Assembly: GCF_004366355.1 (NCBI RefSeq)
Contig: NZ_SODV01000001.1
Location: 1,054,001-1,118,000 of the forward strand
Length of the DNA stretch: 64,000 nucleotides
Direction of reading: 5' to 3'
Source of the DNA: Dinghuibacter silviterrae
GTDB taxonomy: Bacteria; Bacteroidota; Bacteroidia; Chitinophagales; Chitinophagaceae
Shown here: positions 1 through 6,693 of the stretch, piece by piece
How the letters are laid out: every line of letters starts with the position of its first letter
How positions within the stretch are numbered: position 1 is the first letter of the stretch
Made by a program: the position numbers and the translations under genes
Notes under the pieces: model-generated
The model's database searches: none
What the model saw: only the letters and a program-made list of their open reading frames with translations
What the model was told of the DNA's origin: nothing

Positions 1-123
1 CATGGCACCAGGGCCGATGTAGACGTCCTTGCCGATGACGACGTTCCCGGTGACGACGGCCTGGGGATGGACATAGGCGGTTTCGTGGACGACGGGGGTG
101 TGGGCACCAAAAGTGTAGAACAT
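1..123 (-). CDS. paaY: PaaY-like gamma-class carbonic anhydrase/hexapeptide-repeat protein, 3' part cut by window edge
   Basis: The first 41 residues are present (start MFYTFGAHTPVVHETAYVHP) and the reading frame runs off the left edge. The alternating small/hydrophobic pattern (VVTGNVVIGKDVYIGPGA) is the left-handed beta-helix hexapeptide repeat of the gamma-carbonic anhydrase family. It starts 1 nt beyond the stop of the PaaG-like gene, on the same strand, at the end of a paa run. PaaY in other bacteria is a thioesterase that relieves inhibition by stalled ring-cleavage CoA intermediates, and the context favours that name over a generic carbonic anhydrase. The C-terminal half, including most metal ligands, is not visible. 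Confidence 0.75.
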   Translation of the reverse strand, partial: MFYTFGAHTPVVHETAYVHPQAVVTGNVVIGKDVYIGPGAM

Positions 124-124
124 G

Positions 125-901
125 TTATTGCCCCTTGAAAACAGGCGTGCGTTTTTCCAGGAAAGCCTGTACGCCTTCCCGGTAGTCTTCCGTACCCGCC
201 GCTTGTTGTTGTAGGATATCCTCCAGGTGCAGTTGCTCCTCGAAGGTTTGATGAAACGACTGTTGAAGGGCTTCCTTGGTCAGTGCCAGCCCCCGCGTGG
301 GCATATCCCCCAGTTGCACGGCCAGCGCCCAGGAGGCCTCCGCAAAAACATCATCCGCGAACACCTTATAGATCATCCCCATCCGTTCGGCCTCCGCGGC
401 GGGGACTTTGTCCCCGAGCATGGCGAGGGCGGATGCCCGCTGCCAGCCGATCAGACGGGGGAGGAAGTAGGTGCCCCCGCTGTCCGGGATGAGACCAATC
501 TTGGAAAAAGCCTGTACAAAGGAGGCGGACGCCGCCGCTACCACCACGTCGCAGCAAAGGGCAAGGTTGGCACCGGCGCCCGCGGCCACGCCGTTGACGG
601 CGGCGACGACCGGTTTGGCCAGCCGGAAAATGCGGCGGACGATGGGATTATAGTGTTCTTTCAGGATGCGGTCCATACCCGGGCCGTGCGGATCGACCAC
701 TTCCGACAGGTCCTGGCCTGCGGAAAAACCCTTCCCGGCGCCGGTCAGGTAGACGGCCCGTATGCTGGGTCTGGCGGCGCATTCGTCCAGGGCTTCCTGG
801 AGTTCCAGGGCCATCTCCCGGTTAAAGGCATTAAGCTTGGAGGGGCGTTCCAGGGTGATCCTGGCGACCCGTTGTTCGACGGTGAACGTTATGGAAGCCA
901 T
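125..901 (-). CDS. paaG: Enoyl-CoA hydratase/isomerase, probable 1,2-epoxyphenylacetyl-CoA isomerase PaaG
   Basis: Crotonase-fold protein of about 258 residues. The CoA and oxyanion-hole region is visible as GKGFSAGQDLSEV near the N-terminal third and as the run VAAVNGVAAGAGANLALCCD. IGLIPDSGGTYFLPRLIG is the loop with the catalytic Asp typical of PaaG-type isomerases. In the paa pathway this enzyme rearranges the ring epoxide to an oxepin-CoA. I chose the Met at 901 (MASITF) because it lies just after the paaD stop at 903; the longer frame to 925 would overlap paaD and adds no conserved sequence. PaaF or another crotonase remains possible, but the position directly after paaABCD favours PaaG. 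Confidence 0.85.
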   Translation of the reverse strand: MASITFTVEQRVARITLERPSKLNAFNREMALELQEALDECAARPSIRAVYLTGAGKGFSAGQDLSEVVDPHGPGMDRILKEHYNPIVRRIFRLAKPVVAAVNGVAAGAGANLALCCDVVVAAASASFVQAFSKIGLIPDSGGTYFLPRLIGWQRASALAMLGDKVPAAEAERMGMIYKVFADDVFAEASWALAVQLGDMPTRGLALTKEALQQSFHQTFEEQLHLEDILQQQAAGTEDYREGVQAFLEKRTPVFKGQ

Positions 902-902
902 G

Positions 903-1439
903 CTAGTGACTTTTGAAATAATCAAAGGGTTCCTGGCAGTCCTTGCACTTGTACAGGGCCTTGCAGGCCGTAGACCCGAACCGGCTCACCATCTCGGTAT
1001 GATACGACCCGCAGTGCGGACAACGCACCGACTCGTCCTGCTGGAACAAGTCCAGGGAGCACACCGAAGGGACGGAATTGGGTGGGGCGATGCCAAAGGC
1101 CTCCAGCTTTTCCCTGGCCGCTTCGCTCATCCATTCAGTAGACCAGGCCGGGGAAAGGGCCGTCCGGACATCCACCGGGGTATACCCCGCGGCGATCAAG
1201 GTCATACGGATGTTCATGCGGATGACGTCCACGGCCGGACATCCGTTGTAGGTAGGTGTGATCATCACCGTCACCCCGGGGAACGCCCCCTGCTCGGATG
1301 CCGGGTATACCCGAACGTCACGGACAATCCCAAGATCCAGGATGGACAATACAGGGACCTCGGGGTCCGGTATATTTTCCAGCAGTTCCATGACGTGTCT
1401 CGGGTCGGATAAGGTTTTTATAGTCGCTGTGTCGCTCAT
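903..1439 (-). CDS. paaD: Phenylacetyl-CoA epoxidase subunit PaaD (MIP18/DUF59 family)
   Basis: About 178 residues from the start MSDTATIKTLSDP. The N-terminal half is a DUF59/MIP18 domain (LLENIPDPEVPVLSILDLGI, then TPTYNGCPAVDVI). The C-terminal part has a zinc-ribbon-like Cys set (CPHCGSYHT and CKDCQEPFDYFKSH), usual for PaaD. PaaD is thought to help assemble the iron-sulfur cluster of PaaE or the di-iron centre of the epoxidase. The frame is open to 1532, but family alignments start close to the Met at 1439 and paaC ends only 43 nt upstream of it. It lies between paaC and paaG in one minus-strand operon. Confidence 0.9.
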   Translation of the reverse strand: MSDTATIKTLSDPRHVMELLENIPDPEVPVLSILDLGIVRDVRVYPASEQGAFPGVTVMITPTYNGCPAVDVIRMNIRMTLIAAGYTPVDVRTALSPAWSTEWMSEAAREKLEAFGIAPPNSVPSVCSLDLFQQDESVRCPHCGSYHTEMVSRFGSTACKALYKCKDCQEPFDYFKSH

Positions 1440-1482
1440 TATATGGCAAATATCGTTAACCCGGTGTAATAAACACCAGGTA

Positions 1483-2229
1483 TTACCACGTGCTTCCCGG
1501 ATAAGCCCGTTGCATAAACTGCATTTCCGCAAGAACGTACCCCAGGTGTTCCGAATGCGCCCCGGTTTTTCCCCCCGCCTGGAAGGCCGGCGCCAGCGGC
1601 ACTGTCAGCCCCGCCTGCCCCAAAACCCTACGGACGTGCTCCATCCAGGACCCTTCCAGGCTGTCCACGGCTACCGCCACCCCGGCTTCTACCAGGACTT
1701 CTTCGTAGGGTGCCGGCCGGAACAGCTCTCCGGTATACATCCACAACGTTTCCAGGGCCTTCAGCAGACGCGCCCGGCTTTCCTCCGTCCCATCCCCCAG
1801 CCGGACCACCCATTCCCCGCTCCAACGCAGGTGATAGGTGACCTCCTTCAACGACCTCGTTCCGATGGCTGACAGTTGTTCGTCCGTGCTCGTCTTCATC
1901 GCCTTATACAGTTCATACTGGTAAGCGCTGAAAAAGAACTGCCGCAGCGTCGTGTGTGCCCAATCCCCGTTCGGCTGCTCCACCAGCAAACAATTCCGGT
2001 ACTCGTACACGTCCCGGAGATAGGCCAGGCTGTCCTCCGTGACACCATCCCCCAAAACCGTGGCCGCATATTGGTAAAACAACCGTGCCTGCCCGATAAG
2101 GTCCAAGGCGATATTCGTGAGGGCGATGTCCTGCTCCAGTACCGGGCCATGCCCGCACCACTCGCTGTTGCGGTGGCCGAGAACAAGGGCGTCGTCCCCC
2201 AAATGAAGAAGATAGGTAGGTAAGGGCAT
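1483..2229 (-). CDS. paaC: Phenylacetyl-CoA epoxidase structural subunit PaaC
   Basis: 248 residues with the ferritin-like helical fold of the PaaC family, seen in the motifs LGDDALVLGHRNSEWCGHGPVL, DIALTNIALDLIGQARLFY and LKEVTYHLRWSGEWVVRLGDG. PaaC is the non-catalytic partner that forms the heterotetramer core with PaaA. It begins 3 nt after the paaB stop, so translation is probably coupled. Length and motif order fit the family and no truncation is seen. Confidence 0.93.
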   Translation of the reverse strand: MPLPTYLLHLGDDALVLGHRNSEWCGHGPVLEQDIALTNIALDLIGQARLFYQYAATVLGDGVTEDSLAYLRDVYEYRNCLLVEQPNGDWAHTTLRQFFFSAYQYELYKAMKTSTDEQLSAIGTRSLKEVTYHLRWSGEWVVRLGDGTEESRARLLKALETLWMYTGELFRPAPYEEVLVEAGVAVAVDSLEGSWMEHVRRVLGQAGLTVPLAPAFQAGGKTGAHSEHLGYVLAEMQFMQRAYPGSTW

Positions 2230-2232
2230 GGG

Positions 2233-2526
2233 CTAAATATTCTTTACTTCCGGTGGAAGTTGATAAAACGTAGGATGCCGGTAAATCTTGTCCGAGGCCG
2301 GGTCAAAAAGACTGTCCGCTTCACCCGGGTCCGAGGCGTGGATATACTTGCTCTCCACCACCCAGATGCTGACCCCTTCTTGTCTGCGTGTATAGACGTC
2401 CCTCGCGTTCTCGACCGCCATCGCCGCGTCCGCCGCATGGAGACTCCCCACGTGTTTGTGATCCAGGCCCTGCCTGCTTCTTATAAAGACTTCCCATAAA
2501 GGCCATTCCGTAGCCATAGCTGTCAT
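2233..2526 (-). CDS. paaB: Phenylacetyl-CoA epoxidase subunit PaaB
   Basis: A 97-residue protein with the PaaB signature WPLWEVFIRSRQGLDHKHVG followed by SLHAADAAMAVENARDVYTRR. PaaB is a small subunit that bridges PaaA-PaaC units in the epoxidase complex. Its start codon abuts the paaA stop (the paaA stop occupies 2527-2529 and the paaB start 2524-2526). A second Met three codons in (2517) gives the more usual N-terminus MATEWPLWEV and may be the true start. Confidence 0.93.
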   Translation of the reverse strand: MTAMATEWPLWEVFIRSRQGLDHKHVGSLHAADAAMAVENARDVYTRRQEGVSIWVVESKYIHASDPGEADSLFDPASDKIYRHPTFYQLPPEVKNI

Positions 2527-3462
2527 TTATGCAATTGCGACTTTCTTTTTAAGCTTATGCGCATGGGCTTCCGCCGCTTCCCGGACCCAGGCCCCGTCCT
2601 CCCATGCTTTGACCCTCGCTTCCAGGCGCTGCCGGTTACAGGGCCCGTTCCCCGAGATCACCGCCTTGAATTCCGACCAGTCAATTTCCCCCGTCCGGTA
2701 GTGCCCTGTTTCCGTGTCGAATCGCAAATCCCTGTCCGGGACCGTCAATCCAAGATACGTCGCCTGCTCTACCGTTATATCTACGAATTTTTGCCTTAGC
2801 TCGTCATTGGAAAAGCGCTTTATCCGCCAACGCATACTTTGGGCGCTGTGGGGAGAGTCGTCGTCCCGGGGCCCGAACATCATCAGGGTCGGCCACCACC
2901 ACCGGTTCAGTGCATCCTGCGCCAGGCGTTTCTGCGCCTCCGTACCCCTGCACAGCGTCAGCATAATCTCGAACCCCTGCCGCTGGTGAAAGCTCTCCTC
3001 CTTACAGATACGCACCATCGCCCGCGCATACGGCCCGTACGACGCCCGGCAAAGCGGCACCTGGTTCATGATCGCCGCCCCGTCCACCAGCCAGCCGATC
3101 GCCCCGATGTCCGCCCAGGTCAGCGTCGGGTAATTAAAGATCGACGAGTATTTCGCCTTCCCGGTATGCAACTGGTCATACAGTTCGTCCCGGCTCACCC
3201 CCAGCGTTTCCGCAGCCGAATACAGGTACAATCCATGCCCCGCTTCGTCCTGGACCTTGGCCAGCAAGGCCGCCTTGCGCCTCAGGCTAGGCGCCCGGGT
3301 AATCCAATTCGCTTCCGGCAACATCCCCACAATCTCGCTATGCGCGTGCTGGCTGATCTGCCGGATCAAGGTTTTCCGGTAGTCCTCCGGCATCCAATCC
3401 GTCGGCTCGATCCGGATCTCCCTGTCCACCTTGTCCTGGAAAATAAAGCCACGTTCCTCCAT
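2527..3462 (-). CDS. paaA: Phenylacetyl-CoA 1,2-epoxidase catalytic subunit PaaA
   Basis: About 311 residues. Di-iron ligands lie in typical helices: [38 protein letters not shown] and [18 protein letters not shown]. This subunit inserts an oxygen atom into the phenylacetyl-CoA ring using electrons from PaaE. Starting at the Met at 3462 places the [15 protein letters not shown] block 17 residues in, as in E. coli PaaA; the frame is open to 3489 with an alternative Met. A perfect -7-like sequence (TATCTTTG on the minus strand, 3474-3467) lies so close to the start that a leaderless transcript is possible. PaaE, normally next to it, is 20 kb away. Confidence 0.95.
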   Translation of the reverse strand: MEERGFIFQDKVDREIRIEPTDWMPEDYRKTLIRQISQHAHSEIVGMLPEANWITRAPSLRRKAALLAKVQDEAGHGLYLYSAAETLGVSRDELYDQLHTGKAKYSSIFNYPTLTWADIGAIGWLVDGAAIMNQVPLCRASYGPYARAMVRICKEESFHQRQGFEIMLTLCRGTEAQKRLAQDALNRWWWPTLMMFGPRDDDSPHSAQSMRWRIKRFSNDELRQKFVDITVEQATYLGLTVPDRDLRFDTETGHYRTGEIDWSEFKAVISGNGPCNRQRLEARVKAWEDGAWVREAAEAHAHKLKKKVAIA

Positions 3463-3492
3463 GTTCCAAAGATAATTAAATCCGATCAACCG

Positions 3493-3506
3493 CTAACATT
3501 TGTTAG
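3493..3506. promoter_or_regulatory. Inverted repeat in the paaA/sigma-factor divergent region, candidate regulator site
   Basis: Six-base arms CTAACA (3493-3498) and TGTTAG (3501-3506) separated by TT form a clean dyad about 30 nt upstream of the paaA start, in the region between divergent paaA and the ECF sigma gene. Its place suits an operator for the TetR-type regulator encoded at 25018-25587. That link is inference; the dyad upstream of the TetR gene (25598-25610) has a different sequence. Confidence 0.4.
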
Positions 3507-3588
3507 TGTTTTTGAGCGTCTTCCGTACGGAATTGTGACTTTTATCGTTATTTTGTTGGGGCTTAAACTAATTGCTTGCGGCTCAGAC

Positions 3589-4185
3589 ATGCACGGTAAA
3601 TTGAAATATTTACAGGAAGGCATAGCCTGTGGTGATCAGGGCGCTTTAAAGGAATTGTACCGTCTTTTGTATAAAAAGCTAGTACAGTTCGCCTATGTTC
3701 TTGTGCGCTCCCGGGAAATCTCCGAAGAAGTCGTTGAAGACGTCTTCATCAAACTCTGGAGCCGCCGTTCCCAGGTCATGAACATCCAGAACCTAAAGGT
3801 CTATCTCTATATCGCCACCAAAAACACCGCCCTCAACTACCTCTCCAAAAAAGCCATCGAACTCACCACGGCGCCCTTCGACTACCTCGACATCGAAACC
3901 GCCGAAGTCGGCGCTTCTCCCGAACAGCTCATGATCACGGCGGAAATGCTCCGCAAGATGCAGGCGGCTGTCGATGCGCTACCGCCGCGGTGTAAAATGA
4001 TCTTTAAACTCATCCGGGAGGACGGGCTCCGCTACAAGGAAGTCTCCGACATCCTCGGCATCTCTGTCAATACCATCGATGCCCAGATGGCGATTGCCGT
4101 CAAACGGATTAGCGCGGCGCTTGTTGTTGATCTTTCGCCGCGGGTGCGTAAGGATGCGGCGAAAGGGAAGAATTCTGCTGTGTAA
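3589..4185 (+). CDS. ECF-type RNA polymerase sigma factor (FecI-like)
   Basis: 198 residues from MHGKLKYLQEGIACGDQGAL. Region 2 is visible as LYRLLYKKLVQFAYVLVRS..EISEEVVEDVFIKLWSRR and region 4 as ALPPRCKMIFKLIREDGLRYKE followed by the helix-turn-helix VSDILGISVNTIDAQMAIAVKR. Such sigma factors in Bacteroidota are held by FecR-type anti-sigma proteins and switch on SusC/SusD loci when a SusC transducer binds substrate. The matching FecR (6694) and STN-bearing SusC (7885) are on the same strand but separated from this gene by 2.5 kb that holds three unrelated genes. The frame stays open far upstream, but only this start gives the family length. Confidence 0.88.
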   Translation: MHGKLKYLQEGIACGDQGALKELYRLLYKKLVQFAYVLVRSREISEEVVEDVFIKLWSRRSQVMNIQNLKVYLYIATKNTALNYLSKKAIELTTAPFDYLDIETAEVGASPEQLMITAEMLRKMQAAVDALPPRCKMIFKLIREDGLRYKEVSDILGISVNTIDAQMAIAVKRISAALVVDLSPRVRKDAAKGKNSAV

Positions 4186-4395
4186 ATACGGATGGGGTCC
4201 GCATTTGTTGCGGAGTCATTGTCAAGGGATTGGCGTGAACCCTGGCGCTTCTATTTGTTTATACTTTATTGATTGTCAAGGCGTAATGCGGGTTTTAAAT
4301 ATGTAGAAACATATAGAAGCAAAAAAAATATTTCCGGGGGAGGATATTACATGCTACTGTAAATAATACAAATTTGGGGTGAGAAGGTATTAACT
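4186..4395. other. AT-rich gap with small inverted repeats upstream of the ORF6N genes
   Basis: A 210-base non-coding stretch between the sigma factor and the first ORF6N gene. It holds three short inverted repeats: TCCGCA/TGCGGA (4198-4203 and 4209-4214, soon after the sigma stop but with no T-run), ATATGT/ACATAT (4299-4304 and 4309-4314, 4-nt loop) and TTACA/TGTAA (4347-4351 and 4358-4362). A 10-base direct repeat ATTGTCAAGG occurs at 4218-4227 and 4272-4281. It is clearly more AT-rich than its surroundings, which fits acquired DNA. No gene or known RNA was recognised. Confidence 0.5.
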
Positions 4396-4947
4396 ATGGA
4401 AAAGGCGATGGCATTGGCAGATGACGCGATCATCAGCAAAATCTACCTTATCAGAGGACAAAAGGTCATGATAGACCGCGACCTGGCCGGGTTGTACGGG
4501 GTAGAGACCAAGCGGTTGAAGGAGGCGGTACGGCGTAATGCGGAACGGTTCCCTGAAGACTTCATGTTCGAGATGAGCCGGGGAGAGTTCACGGAATGGA
4601 GGACGCAAAATGCGACCTCCACTAAAGGAGACCGTCAGGGGTTGCGTCATGAGCCGTTTTGTTTTACTGAGCAAGGGGTTACGATGTTGTCCTGCGTGTT
4701 GAATAGCGAACGGGCAATCCAGGTAAATATCAAGATCATTCGGATTTTTACACGGATGCGAGAGATGATTCTGACCCACAAAGACATCCTGCTGAAACTG
4801 GAACAGTTGGAAAGACAAGTGGTACAAAATAGCCAAGACATACAGATGATCTTCGCGGCGCTCAAAGAGTTGTTGAATCCCCCCATTCCTATCATTAACT
4901 TTTTAAGGTCGCATTTTGCGACCTTAAACCAATATCATTCATTTTAA
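4396..4947 (+). CDS. ORF6N-domain DNA-binding protein, copy 1
   Basis: 183 residues. The N-terminal ORF6N domain (about residues 8-75) is plain: ISKIYLIRGQKVMIDRDLAG, LYGVETKRLKEAVRRNAERF, PEDFMFEMS. A second conserved block follows (FCFTEQGVTMLSCVLNSERA, then a helical stretch FTRMREMILTHKDILLKLEQ). The domain is known from phage and plasmid proteins and is presumed to bind DNA; no specific role is established here. Codons for W68-T76 lie in a palindrome (4597-4621). The C-terminus is odd: after NPPIPIINF, where copy 2 ends in a normal RQMIGF tail, the reading frame runs through a perfect hairpin (4902-4928) encoding LRSHFATL before stopping. The gene is followed after 9 nt by a paralogue. 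Confidence 0.85.
   Translation: MEKAMALADDAIISKIYLIRGQKVMIDRDLAGLYGVETKRLKEAVRRNAERFPEDFMFEMSRGEFTEWRTQNATSTKGDRQGLRHEPFCFTEQGVTMLSCVLNSERAIQVNIKIIRIFTRMREMILTHKDILLKLEQLERQVVQNSQDIQMIFAALKELLNPPIPIINFLRSHFATLNQYHSF
4597..4621. repeat. Coding palindrome inside ORF6N copy 1
   Basis: Arms TGGAGGACGCA (4597-4607) and TGCGACCTCCA (4611-4621) flank a 3-base loop AAA. Ten of eleven positions pair; the only mismatch is 4603/4615 (A/A), in codon 70 (ACG, Thr). A T at 4603 would make the codon TCG (Ser) and the palindrome perfect. The palindrome encodes W-R-T-Q-N-A-T-S-T. The equivalent codons of copy 2 also form a palindrome, with different arms. Confidence 0.9.
4902..4928. repeat. Perfect 12-bp-arm hairpin at the 3' end of ORF6N copy 1
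   Basis: Arms TTTAAGGTCGCA (4902-4913) and TGCGACCTTAAA (4917-4928) are exactly complementary around a TTT loop. It lies in the last codons of copy 1 and ends 28 nt before the copy 2 start. The core GGTCGCA-TTT-TGCGACC is the reverse complement of the core of the internal palindrome of copy 1, apart from the single mismatched base there. No T-run follows, so it is not a typical terminator. Confidence 0.92.
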
Positions 4948-4956
4948 ACGCGCGAT

Positions 4957-5484
4957 ATGGCAGAAGAGAGGCAGGGGTTGACCGTACCTGAAGAACGCAT
5001 CATGACTAAGATTGTGATACTGCGTGAGGAAAAAGTCATACTGGACGTGCACCTGGCGGAATTATATGGTGTAGAAACGCGTGCATTGAAACAGGCGGTT
5101 CGACGCAACTTGGAACGGTTTCCAGAGGATTTTATGTTCCAACTATCAGATAATGAGGTGGATACAGTGGTATCACAAAATGTGATACCACACCGGAAGT
5201 ACCTGGGCGGGGCAACTCCGTTTGCTTTTACAGAAACAGGCGTAGCCATGCTGTCGAGCGTCCTAAAGAGTCCAGCAGCGATAGAAATGAATATAGCCAT
5301 CATGCGCACGTTTGTAGCGCTGCGGAAGCTGTCGGTGAACTATCAGGAAGTAATGCGAATTGTTCAGGAAATGCGAGGGCAATATGATGCGCAGTTCGAA
5401 GAGGTGTTTAGGCTGTTGGAACATCTGGTCAATCCGCCCCAGCCGCACCGGCAAATGATTGGTTTTAAGGCAACCGGCGAATAA
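4957..5484 (+). CDS. ORF6N-domain DNA-binding protein, copy 2
   Basis: 175 residues and clearly paralogous to the preceding protein. It has the ORF6N block (IVILREEKVILDVHLAELYG, VETRALKQAVRRNLERFPED, FMFQLSDNEV), the second block FAFTETGVAMLSSVLKSPAA, a helical region (MRTFVALRKLSVNYQEVMRI) and the usual C-terminal tail NPPQPHRQMIGFKATGE. Codons for residues 71-79 (V-V-S-Q-N-V-I-P-H) form a perfect palindrome (5167-5191). The gene starts 9 nt after copy 1, so the two are probably co-transcribed. DNA binding is inferred from the family; the target is unknown. Confidence 0.87.
   Translation: MAEERQGLTVPEERIMTKIVILREEKVILDVHLAELYGVETRALKQAVRRNLERFPEDFMFQLSDNEVDTVVSQNVIPHRKYLGGATPFAFTETGVAMLSSVLKSPAAIEMNIAIMRTFVALRKLSVNYQEVMRIVQEMRGQYDAQFEEVFRLLEHLVNPPQPHRQMIGFKATGE
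5167..5191. repeat. Perfect coding palindrome inside ORF6N copy 2
   Basis: Arms GTGGTATCACA (5167-5177) and TGTGATACCAC (5181-5191) pair at all eleven positions around an AAA loop. The centre CA-AAA-TG encodes part of Q-N and sits at the same codon position as the palindrome of copy 1, but the outer arm sequence is unrelated to that of copy 1. Confidence 0.93.
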
Positions 5485-5563
5485 AGATAATTTTCGATTA
5501 TGTAGGAATCCACATACATTAGCGACACAAAACTCCATTTCCTCTACCACCTAATCCTTTTGT

Positions 5564-6628
5564 ATGCAACTCACAAAAGCACTTCTTTTTACGCTCTCCC
5601 TCTTCCTATACACCCCTTTCCTTTTTGCCCAGTGGACAACCACAGGTAATAATATTTATAACTCCAATACCGGGAACGTCGGAATAGGTACGACGCTACC
5701 TGCCGGTTTCCTGGATGTGGGAAAGCCGGCGGATAGTGTTTTGGCTTCGGTATTGGGAAGGGTGCCGGAGGGAAACTCCAGTGGTATCGGAACTTATCTG
5801 GGGGTAAGAACCGGCGGGACACAGCCGGGGAGTATCATGTCTTTTTCCCTGGAACATCGGTTTTACGGCTATCTCAATAGTGCGATAAATTTTTACCGCG
5901 GTGGTGCAACAACGGGTGGCTTTCTAACCTTTTCGACCAACAATGGGACGGAACAGATGCGCCTGGACCCCAGTGGGAACCTGGGCATTGGTACGACCAC
6001 CCCTGCCGCCCGGGCGGATGTGGCGGGGTCGTTCATCGCAGGGGGCACCAATGTCAATTCAAACACGACCAAGTTGATGGTGAGGAACACCGCCGGAAAG
6101 GTGTGGGCGATCAGCTCGGGCGAAAACCAGGTTAATGAGACCAATTTTGGGATTTACGACTGGTCCGACAATACAACGTCTCCCTACCTTTCTATTACCA
6201 CGGGAGGGAATGTACTCATAGGAAAAGTAGCACAGGTTAATTCGTCCTATATGCTGGATGTGGCCGGCAATGTGCGGGCAAACCAGGTGACGGTGAATAC
6301 GACGGGCGCGGACTTTGTGTTTGATTCTTCCTATTCGCTCCCTTCTTTGGGCAGTATTCAGGACTATATTGTCCGGAACCATCATTTGCCGGGTATTGCA
6401 CCTGCCGCGTCGATGAGGGAACAAGGGGTGAATGTCGGAGAGAATCAGACGAAACTTCTTCAAAAAATTGAAGAGTTGACTTTATACGCGATCGACGCGG
6501 ATAAGCGATCCTCCAGGCAGGATGCGGTGATTGATCGGCAGCAAAAACTTCTCCTGGAGCTGCAGGCGCAATTGAAGGCGCAGCAGGTGGAGATTGACCG
6601 GCTGAAGGCGCAACAGGCTACCCATTAA
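5564..6628 (+). CDS. Secreted tail-fibre-like protein with GNVGIGTT repeats and coiled-coil C-terminus
   Basis: 354 residues. A signal peptide (ALLFTLSLFLYTPFLFAQ) is followed by repeats of the type GNVGIGTT and GNLGIGTTTP, found in phage tail-fibre-like and many Bacteroidota surface proteins. The C-terminal region (YSLPSLGSIQDYIVRNHHLP then GVNVGENQTKLLQKIEELTL) resembles the part after the S74-type intramolecular chaperone region of such proteins, and ends in a Gln/Lys-rich coiled coil (KLLLELQAQLKAQQVEIDRL). Trimeric fibre assembly at the surface is plausible; no enzyme activity is suggested. It lies between the ORF6N pair and FecR with no evident link to either. Confidence 0.7.
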   Translation: MQLTKALLFTLSLFLYTPFLFAQWTTTGNNIYNSNTGNVGIGTTLPAGFLDVGKPADSVLASVLGRVPEGNSSGIGTYLGVRTGGTQPGSIMSFSLEHRFYGYLNSAINFYRGGATTGGFLTFSTNNGTEQMRLDPSGNLGIGTTTPAARADVAGSFIAGGTNVNSNTTKLMVRNTAGKVWAISSGENQVNETNFGIYDWSDNTTSPYLSITTGGNVLIGKVAQVNSSYMLDVAGNVRANQVTVNTTGADFVFDSSYSLPSLGSIQDYIVRNHHLPGIAPAASMREQGVNVGENQTKLLQKIEELTLYAIDADKRSSRQDAVIDRQQKLLLELQAQLKAQQVEIDRLKAQQATH

Positions 6629-6693
6629 AAAAATTCCTCTCCCCCCTTAGTAGATACCGGTCTCTTCTCCTGTCCTTATAGCAAGGCGTTGCT

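Noticed and set aside
2839-3588. Upstream extension of the ECF sigma factor frame
   Set aside because: The extension is antisense to paaA and not sigma-like; the Met at 3589 gives the normal length.
4902-4928. The ORF6N 3' hairpin as an ordinary Rho-independent terminator
   Set aside because: It lies inside the reading frame, lacks a T-run and is followed at once by a closely spaced paralogous gene.
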